Part shown: one piece after another, positions 27,920 to 35,821 of the stretch
How the letters are laid out: the number at the start of each line of letters is the position of its first letter
How positions within the stretch are numbered: the first letter of the stretch is position 1
NCBI GenBank assembly: GCA_010435995.1
Contig: JAAGNR010000022.1
Span: 1 to 64,000, forward strand
Direction: 5' to 3'
Length of the DNA: 64,000 bases
Origin: Ferrovum sp.
Lineage (GTDB): Bacteria > Pseudomonadota > Gammaproteobacteria > Burkholderiales > Ferrovaceae
Program-made: the position numbers and the translations under genes
Notes under the pieces: generated by a model
Told to the model about the DNA's origin: nothing
What the model saw: the letters and a program-made list of their open reading frames with translations, nothing else
The model's database searches: none

Positions 27920-28768
27920 TCACGACGCCATATTGCGCAGTCTTTCCAAATACACAATGGATGGATAGGTGTTCAGGTCTTCCAAAATACGGTATCCGCG
28001 AATCCCGTCCTCGGTTTTTTCCTGAACATTCTTAGCCAGATCCACTTGTTGTGTTTTCCACATTTTCGCGACCTTCGAGTTTTTATCTGCCAAATTACCA
28101 AAAGTTATGGCTGAGGTTGGGCACGCTTGGGCACAGGCCGTGACCACTTCTCCATCGGCCAGAATTCTTCCATCTGTCTTTGCCTTGTCCATTCCGGCGC
28201 GCAATCGTTGCATACAGAACGTGCACTTTTCCATGACGCCTTTACTGCGTACAGTTACATCAGGATTCAGTTGGAGCTCGAGAGGATTGGGCCAAGCGCG
28301 TTCAGGGTAATTCCACCAGTTGAAGTAACGCACCTTGTAGGGGCAGTTAGCAGAGCAATAGCGCGACCCCACACACCGGTTATACACCTGAGTATTCAAC
28401 CCATCGGGCGAATGGTGGGTTGCTCCCACAGGACACACGGGTTCACAGGGAGCGGCTTCGCACTGCTGGCACAGCATGGGCAGATACTGGGCCCCACGCT
28501 CTGGAAATTCGGTTTCCAGCGTTTCCCCTTCTCCCCAGTAACGTTCGATCCGGATCCAGTGCATGGCATGCCCTTTACCGAACCGTTCCTTACCCACTAC
28601 GGGCAAGTTGTTTTCGGCATAACAGGCCACGGTGCAGGCATTACAACCGATACAAGAATCGAGATCGATGACCATAGCCCACTTGTAAGGAGAGTCGTCA
28701 TACTGACCTTCGTAGGGGCGACGCGTCCGAAAGTTGCTCCAGTTTTTAATGAGATTACTGAGTGACAT
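27920..28768 (-). CDS. actB2: Alternative complex III iron-sulfur subunit (ActB FeS half)
   Basis: 282 aa; DSCIGCNACTVACYAENNLP, CQQCEAAPCEPVCPVGAT, CVGSRYCSANCPYKVRYFNW, CTFC...CAQACPTSAI. Confidence 0.93.
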   Translation of the reverse strand: MSLSNLIKNWSNFRTRRPYEGQYDDSPYKWAMVIDLDSCIGCNACTVACYAENNLPVVGKERFGKGHAMHWIRIERYWGEGETLETEFPERGAQYLPMLCQQCEAAPCEPVCPVGATHHSPDGLNTQVYNRCVGSRYCSANCPYKVRYFNWWNYPERAWPNPLELQLNPDVTVRSKGVMEKCTFCMQRLRAGMDKAKTDGRILADGEVVTACAQACPTSAITFGNLADKNSKVAKMWKTQQVDLAKNVQEKTEDGIRGYRILEDLNTYPSIVYLERLRNMAS

Positions 28769-28770
28769 GC

Positions 28771-30978
28771 CTAGATCTCCTTGGACAGTTTGGCTTGGTC
28801 AGCATCCAATGTGGCTACGAGTTTATGGCCATTCTGGAAGTTGGTAGGGCCTTCATCTTTCACGACATTCTGATTTTCACCCGTTTTACGCAGGGTAACC
28901 CGTGTCGCATGAAGCGCCAATTCACCGGTATGTGCATCAAATACGGGGTCCAGAATCTTATAGGGGTTGACGCCTACCCCCGTAGCGAAACGCCCTAGCT
29001 GGGTATGTCCCTGCCCTAGGGGCATAGACACGGTATCGGGCTGAATTCCCGGAAAAATATAGGCGACTGCGCGAACCGACCCTGTAGCGGACTGCACCAC
29101 AAGCACATCTCCTTCTCTGATTTGCATCTCAGCAGCCGTCTTCGGATGAATTTCAACCCAGCTGTCCCAGACGATGGTGGTCATGGTCTCCGGTGATTCC
29201 TGCAACCAGGGTAGATAAGCATGGCGCCCATCGCGCATATCCGGACGCACCGATGGTACGAAATAGAAGGGATAGTCTGCCTCCAATCCGCGGGGTTTCG
29301 GCACTTCCAGAAGTGACAGTTTGGCCTCGAGCGCGGTCGGCTTCCCTTCCCATTTGATGACCCCTTTACGCAGGGCATCTTCCCAGAAATGATCATCGCT
29401 GTCGGTCACCTTAAACACAGGTTTGGCTTTAACCACAGCGGTTTTGATGTAACTATAATAATCGGGGAAAGCTGTGTAGGAATCGGGTTTCCGCTTCTTC
29501 AGAATATCCAGCAGGATATCCCCAAATCCACGGGATTCAGGATAGAGTTTCTCCATCAAGGGTTGCTGTACCATCAACTCCACCCCGTTAGGCTGATAAT
29601 CCGCCACATGGGTCCCAAAATCCTCCATCGCCGACAATAAGGGCAAGACCAAGTCGCAGTTTCCTGCCGTCTCATCCAAATGCGTGACAAAGGCAACCTT
29701 GAACGGCACCTTTTCCATGCTATCTGCAAAGGGCAGGTTGGACGGTGACGTAAATACCGGGTTGGTACCGTGAATCAACAACGCCTGACACTGACCGCTG
29801 GCCATTTGTTCATGCAACTTGGCCAAGGCACGATAACCCCCTTGCAGCGGAGCGAGTTGCGGGAAGGGATGCTCTGCCTGCCCTTCGATGGTTTTACCCC
29901 GATTGGCCAAAATCACATTCAGCAATTGAATGGCGACCACGTTACTGAAACCATAGGCATGCCCTTCAGCTCCTGGGCCAGCGATCACCAAAGAGGGACT
30001 ATTGTTCCACAATTGGCCGGCAATCAGATGGACAGCGTCGGCGCCAATCCCCGTGATCTCGCTGACCGAAGCCTGATCGTACTGTTTAACCAGGGCATGA
30101 ACTTCATCTGGCACCCCCTTGGCAAATTCTTCATGTTGCAGAAGATCATGGGCAATACCCAAAGCCAGAATTCCTTCGGTTCCCGGTTTGATGGGATACC
30201 AGCGGTCAGCATTGCCGCCTGTCAAGGTCATGCGTGGCTCGATTTGAATCAGTGTTCCACGCGGGGCTTTGCGGAACTTGGCATATTGAGCCGCCATGTG
30301 CACGGGTGATACCCCGGCCCCCAGAAAATCATTACCAAAGGACAAGATCAACCGAGCTTTATCAATATTCAACAAGGGCTGCTCTGCCCCCAAGACTGCT
30401 TTGCTGGCTGCCTGACCCGTGACCCGTGAAATGGCGTCATATAGCACATGGTGAGTGGAATCGTAGCTCTCCAGGAAATTTTCCAGGAGCACCCGCTGGT
30501 GACCACTGATATCTCCAGTCAAAAATGCGATCTGGTCCCCTTTCAAAGTACTGGTCGGCCCCAGACGCTGCTCCAGCATCTGAGTCGCTTTATCCCAGGA
30601 TACGGGGATCAAGCCTCCTTCACTACGCATCATGGGTGTGCGCAAACGATCGGGATTATAATGAGCTTGCACCGCAGCTTGGCCCAATCCACAAATTTTT
30701 CCGGCACTGATAGCTGATTCGGGATTGCCCTCCAGCTTCAATACCCGACCTTCCCGCACCTTACCCATGATGCCGCACCCCGACCCGCATTGGGTACAGG
30801 TAGACGCGTAAAACACCCCGATTCCAGGCACCACAAAATCCTGTGGTTGCACATAAGACATCACTTCTTCAACGCCCGATTCAATAGCCGTATTGCCACA
30901 ACCAGCAAGGGTTGCTGCCGCACCGCTGATTCCCAGTACCCGCAGAAAATCCCGGCGATCCATGTTCCCCATACTCAT
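28771..30978 (-). CDS. actB1: Alternative complex III molybdopterin-oxidoreductase-like subunit (ActB N-terminal half)
   Basis: 735 aa; Tat-like MDRRDFLRVLGISGAAATLAGCG; STCTQCGSGCGIMGKVREGRVLKLEGNPE...KICGLGQA. Confidence 0.93.
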   Translation of the reverse strand: MSMGNMDRRDFLRVLGISGAAATLAGCGNTAIESGVEEVMSYVQPQDFVVPGIGVFYASTCTQCGSGCGIMGKVREGRVLKLEGNPESAISAGKICGLGQAAVQAHYNPDRLRTPMMRSEGGLIPVSWDKATQMLEQRLGPTSTLKGDQIAFLTGDISGHQRVLLENFLESYDSTHHVLYDAISRVTGQAASKAVLGAEQPLLNIDKARLILSFGNDFLGAGVSPVHMAAQYAKFRKAPRGTLIQIEPRMTLTGGNADRWYPIKPGTEGILALGIAHDLLQHEEFAKGVPDEVHALVKQYDQASVSEITGIGADAVHLIAGQLWNNSPSLVIAGPGAEGHAYGFSNVVAIQLLNVILANRGKTIEGQAEHPFPQLAPLQGGYRALAKLHEQMASGQCQALLIHGTNPVFTSPSNLPFADSMEKVPFKVAFVTHLDETAGNCDLVLPLLSAMEDFGTHVADYQPNGVELMVQQPLMEKLYPESRGFGDILLDILKKRKPDSYTAFPDYYSYIKTAVVKAKPVFKVTDSDDHFWEDALRKGVIKWEGKPTALEAKLSLLEVPKPRGLEADYPFYFVPSVRPDMRDGRHAYLPWLQESPETMTTIVWDSWVEIHPKTAAEMQIREGDVLVVQSATGSVRAVAYIFPGIQPDTVSMPLGQGHTQLGRFATGVGVNPYKILDPVFDAHTGELALHATRVTLRKTGENQNVVKDEGPTNFQNGHKLVATLDADQAKLSKEI

Positions 30979-31004
30979 ATCAATCTCCTAAATTGGCCGC
31001 CGTA

Positions 31005-31619
31005 TTATTTGTGACAAAGCCAGCAATCGTTCGGGCCGTGGCTGGTGACCGTGCTTCCCACCTTTTCCAGATGGTCTTTTTCGTGACAGCTGATACACCA
31101 CCCCATGGACAGAGCCTTCACACGTCGCGCCGTGGTCATGGAGGCAATATATCCGTGACAATAACCACAGGTTTCACGCACCGGCCGTTTTTCCTGAAAG
31201 TAGAACCGCTGAATATGGCGCTCATGATTAAATCTGACGAAATCCGGAAGATCATGCACTTTTTTCCAGGGAATAGGCTGCTTGTTCGCCCAATATTCGA
31301 ACAATTTCTTGATGCGAGGACGATCTTTCACCCCTTCAATCAAATTATGGCAACCCATACATTTGTCCAAACGCGGAATTCCGGAAACATTGCTGCGACG
31401 AGCATAGGTGTGACAGTACATGCAGTTGATTTGCATGCGGCCCGCATGGGTATTGTGGGGAAACTCGATGGGCTGTTCCACAACCGGGCCCAAGGCGTCA
31501 TAACCATCACTGGTCTGCGATCCAATGGGACCACCCTGAACAAAGGGCTCGGCAGAAACCAACGAAGTTCCAATAACAATTAGAAACATCCAGACAAACA
31601 GTTTTTTGCAATAATTCAT
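31005..31619 (-). CDS. actA: Alternative complex III pentaheme cytochrome c ActA
   Basis: 204 aa; five CxxCH motifs (CMYCH, CMGCH, CGYCH, CISCH, CWLCH). Confidence 0.95.
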   Translation of the reverse strand: MNYCKKLFVWMFLIVIGTSLVSAEPFVQGGPIGSQTSDGYDALGPVVEQPIEFPHNTHAGRMQINCMYCHTYARRSNVSGIPRLDKCMGCHNLIEGVKDRPRIKKLFEYWANKQPIPWKKVHDLPDFVRFNHERHIQRFYFQEKRPVRETCGYCHGYIASMTTARRVKALSMGWCISCHEKDHLEKVGSTVTSHGPNDCWLCHK

Positions 31620-31894
31620 TCAGTATCCTGCCCTGAAAAAAGTCCTCCGTGGCGCCACCGGATCTGGTGAACACCTTGACGGCCATTCCTGACTACAAGC
31701 CGGAAACACACCTCGCCTCAGCTTAGGTTGAATAACACGTCCATGCGCACGTAACCACCACAACCCGTGCACGCACAGAGCGCCCATCCCAAGATTCGAA
31801 CTGGAGACACGCCTCTCCTCCCTGCCTTAATCCCTCATCACAAAAGCCAAAGTAACCGCTTTAGCTTCAAAGAGACAGGGAACAGAAAGAGAAA

Positions 31895-31921
31895 CGAAAA
31901 GGTGCCCATGGCACCTTTTCG
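31895..31921. terminator. Symmetrical hairpin terminator
   Basis: CGAAAAGGTGCC-CAT-GGCACCTTTTCG perfect 12-bp stem, A/T tracts on both sides; downstream of HiPIP gene. Confidence 0.8.
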
Positions 31922-31944
31922 AATACAGCTTGGAACTTTATGAG

Positions 31945-32250
31945 TTATTTGGGTTTTGCGACAAAGCCGTTGCAATAACAGGTTGGGCAAATTTCATCGT
32001 CCCCAGGATACAGTTTGCATCCGTGAACTGCGCCTGCATCGGTTGGCTTGTCTTTGTTAGGGATAAAGTTCATGCAACGATTGCACTGCTTTTCCCCATT
32101 GGGGTGATTCTGGAAATGCAGAGCTGTACGCACACCGGTATTCTGTTTGGCAAAAGCGGTGGTGGTAAAGCCTGTCATGGGTGCAGCAACGATGGCGATG
32201 GTGCCCATCTTGAGCAACTGACGACGCGATTGTTTGATTTCATTTTCCAT
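31945..32250 (-). CDS. High-potential iron-sulfur protein (HiPIP/Iro)-like, Tat-exported
   Basis: About 101 aa; SRRQLLKMG Tat motif; QCNRCMNFIPNK...GCKLYPGDDEICPTCYCNGFVAKPK; GGAGGGG RBS. Confidence 0.85.
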   Translation of the reverse strand: MENEIKQSRRQLLKMGTIAIVAAPMTGFTTTAFAKQNTGVRTALHFQNHPNGEKQCNRCMNFIPNKDKPTDAGAVHGCKLYPGDDEICPTCYCNGFVAKPK

Positions 32251-32439
32251 GTTGTAACCCCTCCAGATCAATAATATGTTTTAGGTTAAACTACTTTTTT
32301 ACAATATAAACAAATACATGGCCCAAAAAAAAATATAGCGAAAACTGACCATGTGTGTAGCGTATCGCCCCTTTTTCCGAATGTCAAGTAGACCACCTGA
32401 CGCCGGACCCAGCGACCACCTGGGGTTACTAGAAAAATT

Positions 32440-32640
32440 CAGTTGCGAAGGCGGATTTTCCCGTGATAGACTCCGCTACGATGCGCTGGAAAGGAGGATT
32501 TTAGGGCACCTTACCCTCCTAAATTTCGTGGCGCGTTTGGGAGCCTTTGTGACCCGCTCAATTATAAGAGCAGCGCGGGTACTTAGCACGGCGGCATAGT
32601 TTTGTCGCCGTCCTATATTTTAATGTCATTCTGGAGGGGG
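32440..32640 (+). promoter_or_regulatory. Structured leader region upstream of cytochrome c4-like gene
   Basis: Serial inverted repeats: TTTAGG...CCTAAA (about 32490-32523), ACCCGCTC...GAGCAGCGCGGGT (32552-32580), ACGGCGGC...GTCGCCGT (32588-32611) followed by a T/A-rich tract. Confidence 0.4.
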
Positions 32641-32644
32641 GTAA

Positions 32645-33385
32645 ATGCGTAAGTCACTCACAAAGATCACATCCGGGTTGGCGCTTGCCGCTACCTTGGT
32701 TAGCTTGGGCGCCTTGGCCAATGAAGAGGGGGTCATGAATGGTGATCCAGCCAACGGCAAGAAAATCTTTACCGAAGGGAAAGGAGCCGCTCCTGCATGC
32801 ATGACTTGTCATGGAGAAGCAGGATGGGGTACAGAAGCCATGGGGGCTCCTCGCCTCAACAATCTCGGCTTTCCCTATATTGTCAAACAACTGACCGATC
32901 TGGCCGAAGGTCGCCGCACACCTTCCGGCGCAGGAGCAGTCATGCCTCTGTTTGCACAGCAACTGACGGAACAGGATCGGCGCGATGTTTCCGCTTACGT
33001 CAATTCCCTTCCGGAAGATCCTAAGGACCTTTCTGACTTGCAGGCGATCAAAGACAGCGGTCAACCCATCGGTACCCGTTATCTTGGAGAAATCCTGGTG
33101 AAGTATGGCGTGGATGGCAAGGTTTCAGCATGTCAGTCCTGCCATGGTTTCAATGGACGCGGAGCTGCACCCGTGTTTCCGGTCATCGGCGAGCAGAAAT
33201 TCACCTATCTGGTCAATCAGTTGCACAACTGGCGTGATGCCAGTCGTGCCAATGACCCTTATGGCATGATGCGTGCAATTGCCAAAAACTTGACAGATGA
33301 TGATATCCTGAACGCTGCGACCTACTTGGCCACTGCACCTCGGACCACAGAAGGAAACTCACGCGTCCCCAACACAACCCGCTAA
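32645..33385 (+). CDS. Diheme cytochrome c4-like protein
   Basis: 246 aa; signal peptide, CMTCHGEAG and CQSCHGFNG. Confidence 0.92.
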   Translation: MRKSLTKITSGLALAATLVSLGALANEEGVMNGDPANGKKIFTEGKGAAPACMTCHGEAGWGTEAMGAPRLNNLGFPYIVKQLTDLAEGRRTPSGAGAVMPLFAQQLTEQDRRDVSAYVNSLPEDPKDLSDLQAIKDSGQPIGTRYLGEILVKYGVDGKVSACQSCHGFNGRGAAPVFPVIGEQKFTYLVNQLHNWRDASRANDPYGMMRAIAKNLTDDDILNAATYLATAPRTTEGNSRVPNTTR

Positions 33386-33425
33386 TCTTCCTGGTTTCAG
33401 GTTTCGATCAACGGTTGATGTTCCC

Positions 33426-33464
33426 AAAAACCCGCGTGCCTTGTGCTCGCGGGTTTTTTATTTA
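33426..33464 (+). terminator. Rho-independent terminator
   Basis: AAAAACCCGCG...CGCGGGTTTTTT. Confidence 0.85.
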
Positions 33465-33483
33465 ATTGACAGGAATTTGACTG

Positions 33484-34062
33484 ATGAATTTGAAATCGTT
33501 GAAGCTGGGTGAAAAGATTCTTTTTGGAATCTTCGGCCTGTTGTGCATATTTGCGGTTGTCAGCTTTATCATGCTGGAGGTCTACCGCTCCCATCTGAAC
33601 CATCCCATGTACCCCAATACCACCCATTTTGACTTTACTGCTGAAGGCAAGGTGGGTTCCGAACTTTTTCGCGAAAAGGGTTGCCCGGATTGTCACCGTG
33701 CCCTGCGTAACGGCACCAACCATGGCGTCATTCTGGATGGAATTGGCTCAAGAAAAAGTATCGACTATATCGAAAAATTTCTTAAAAAACCGGAATCCAC
33801 TTATGAAACCAAAACGGTGGATCATGGTCTCAATAAGCAAGCGGCATATGTGGCCGCACTACCTGATAACGAAATTCATGCCATAGCGATTTTCCTCTCA
33901 GAGCTCAAGGCGACCCAGGGGTCGGCAGATGCCCGCCTTCCCATGCCAGAAAGATCCGGTTTTGTGGATGAGATGGTAAAAGTATGGGCACCGAGCTCAT
34001 GGAAAGGAGAATATCGCGATTTGCGTGAGGAAGCTCAAAACCCATCCAAGGAGAAACCTTAA
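33484..34062 (+). CDS. Membrane-anchored monoheme cytochrome c
   Basis: 192 aa; N-terminal TM, GCPDCHRAL; architecture similar to 19098-19595 product. Confidence 0.88.
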   Translation: MNLKSLKLGEKILFGIFGLLCIFAVVSFIMLEVYRSHLNHPMYPNTTHFDFTAEGKVGSELFREKGCPDCHRALRNGTNHGVILDGIGSRKSIDYIEKFLKKPESTYETKTVDHGLNKQAAYVAALPDNEIHAIAIFLSELKATQGSADARLPMPERSGFVDEMVKVWAPSSWKGEYRDLREEAQNPSKEKP

Positions 34063-34064
34063 GA

Positions 34065-34574
34065 ATGTCTTCACAGTCCGCTTACGATGTACGAATCAAT
34101 GATCCTGTCTACACGACCTTCACGCTATTGTTTGTATATGCGTGTATCACTTATGCCATCATTGGTTTTTCCTGGGGGGCGCTGATGGGAGGCATCCCTG
34201 CCTTTAGAATGTTTGTTGACTCTGCTCCACACGGCCATTTGATTCTTTTGGCCCACGGTCACATCAACCTTCTGGGTTGGGTGGAAATGGCGATTTTTGG
34301 CGCCATCTACTATTTCGTACCACGTCTGGTCAACCGTCCTATTTACAGCCTCACACTGGTCAAAGTTCACTTCTGGATGCACAATGTTGGACTGATGGGC
34401 ATGGTGGTGCTGTTTTCCATTGCCGGTAGTATCGGGGGATATGACCCCGGACCAGACATTGAAAAAACTGTCACTCATTTGATGGCTGGTGTGGGGTTTT
34501 TTGGGACTTTGGTACTCTTGGCCAATATCATCTGGGGCTATAATATTTTCAAGACTGGCAAACAAGGAGCATGA
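34065..34574 (+). CDS. Mini heme-copper oxidase subunit I-like membrane protein (N-terminal helices only)
   Basis: 169 aa; PHGHLILLAHGHINLLGWVEMAIFGAIYYFVPRLVNRPIYSLTLVKVHFWMHNVG; no CuB/helix X motifs. Confidence 0.75.
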   Translation: MSSQSAYDVRINDPVYTTFTLLFVYACITYAIIGFSWGALMGGIPAFRMFVDSAPHGHLILLAHGHINLLGWVEMAIFGAIYYFVPRLVNRPIYSLTLVKVHFWMHNVGLMGMVVLFSIAGSIGGYDPGPDIEKTVTHLMAGVGFFGTLVLLANIIWGYNIFKTGKQGA

Positions 34575-34578
34575 CGTC

Positions 34579-35106
34579 ATGAAGCGACAGCGTGTGCGAT
34601 CCTGTGCAGGGATATTTGCCACCATTACTATATTGACTCTGGGTGGATGCGGAAACCAGCAGATGGGACTGGCCGTTGGCAGTGTGGCTCCGCGTCTACC
34701 CACCAAAACCCTGGATGATGTCGGAGGGGATCTGAGTCGTATGACCACCTACCGCCAACCGGATGAACGGATGTATCAGTATTCCCTTGACAAAGCCCTA
34801 GCTACAGGTAAGCCCATTTTGCTCGAATTTGCCACGCCAGGCCACTGTTCGGTATGCGATCGACAATTGCAAATCACCAAAGCCATGCTCGACAAATATC
34901 AATCTCAGGTATTGTTCCTGCATATGGATCAATATGAAAATCCCGAGGCTTTCAAAACCTATCGCGTTATGGGAGACCCTTGGACTTTTGTCATTGATAG
35001 CAAGGGAATTGTCCGTTATGAACAGGCTGGCCCCATGCTCTACCGTGAAATGGATTCTGCCATACGGGCCGCACTGCCTTCGAGCAAACAGGCATCGATC
35101 AATTAG
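34579..35106 (+). CDS. Thioredoxin-fold lipoprotein
   Basis: 175 aa; lipobox TLGGCG, LLEFATPGHCSVCDRQLQ, VMGDPWTFVIDSKG. Confidence 0.82.
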   Translation: MKRQRVRSCAGIFATITILTLGGCGNQQMGLAVGSVAPRLPTKTLDDVGGDLSRMTTYRQPDERMYQYSLDKALATGKPILLEFATPGHCSVCDRQLQITKAMLDKYQSQVLFLHMDQYENPEAFKTYRVMGDPWTFVIDSKGIVRYEQAGPMLYREMDSAIRAALPSSKQASIN

Positions 35107-35130
35107 ACCGCCTTCACAGGCAAAGCCACA

Positions 35131-35586
35131 ATGATCAAAAAATTTAGTTTGAAACAGGACCGTCAGGGAATGATCTGGGATTTACTGCTGTATATCCCGA
35201 CTGTCACGGCCCTGAGTGCTTTTGCGGCCAACGCATGGTATGGGGAAAATCCAAATTTGGCATATCTCCTGGTTTTCCTTGCCACCTTTTTCTTGATTGC
35301 GGGAGCGAATCGCGTGCTTAAAACGCGCATGATGTTGCTTCCAAGCGCGCCTATTGGCATTGAAGCCGACTCCCAAGCACCGTGTGTCAGAGTCCTGCTG
35401 AAAAACGCTCAAACACAGGAAATGATTAAAGACATCAAGGTATTCAAGGACTATTCTGGGCGTTCCATCGGTTTGACCGGAATAGATGGCACTGGAAAAC
35501 GGTTACAATTCATTTTCCACAAAGGCCAATTTTCCCTTGAAAGGGATTACCAGACCCTTCAGGATATGTTCAATAAAAAATCTTGA
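35131..35586 (+). CDS. Two-TM membrane protein, unknown
   Basis: 151 aa; two TM then soluble beta-rich domain; operon with mini-subunit-I and thioredoxin-like genes. Confidence 0.65.
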   Translation: MIKKFSLKQDRQGMIWDLLLYIPTVTALSAFAANAWYGENPNLAYLLVFLATFFLIAGANRVLKTRMMLLPSAPIGIEADSQAPCVRVLLKNAQTQEMIKDIKVFKDYSGRSIGLTGIDGTGKRLQFIFHKGQFSLERDYQTLQDMFNKKS

Positions 35587-35620
35587 TTTTTTGGATCCAT
35601 TTTCACTTCAGCCCCATGAG

Positions 35621-35821
35621 TCAACGGCGACGGCGGATGACGTCCCATGCCATAAAGCCGATGACTCCTGCCACTACGGTACAAGCCAAGCCCATATAAC
35701 GATATTCGCGCTCTGGTGGCACCAACCCCCCCACCAGCATATGTACGGTATAGGCCGTCAAAAATAAGGAACTCAGTGAGACGACCACATATACAACGGC
35801 TTCTCGCAGGGGAATTTTCAT
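35621..35821 (-). CDS. Small two-TM membrane protein
   Basis: 66 aa; overlaps the stop of the upstream 490-aa gene. Confidence 0.55.
   Translation of the reverse strand: MKIPLREAVVYVVVSLSSLFLTAYTVHMLVGGLVPPEREYRYMGLACTVVAGVIGFMAWDVIRRRR

Noticed and set aside
28127-28765. 212-aa plus-strand ORF antisense to actB2
   Set aside because: Fully overlaps a high-confidence FeS protein gene; no coding features.
31770-31830. tRNA T-loop-like sequence (TTCGAAT on the minus strand)
   Set aside because: T-stem has a mismatch and no acceptor, D-arm or anticodon arm could be assembled around it.
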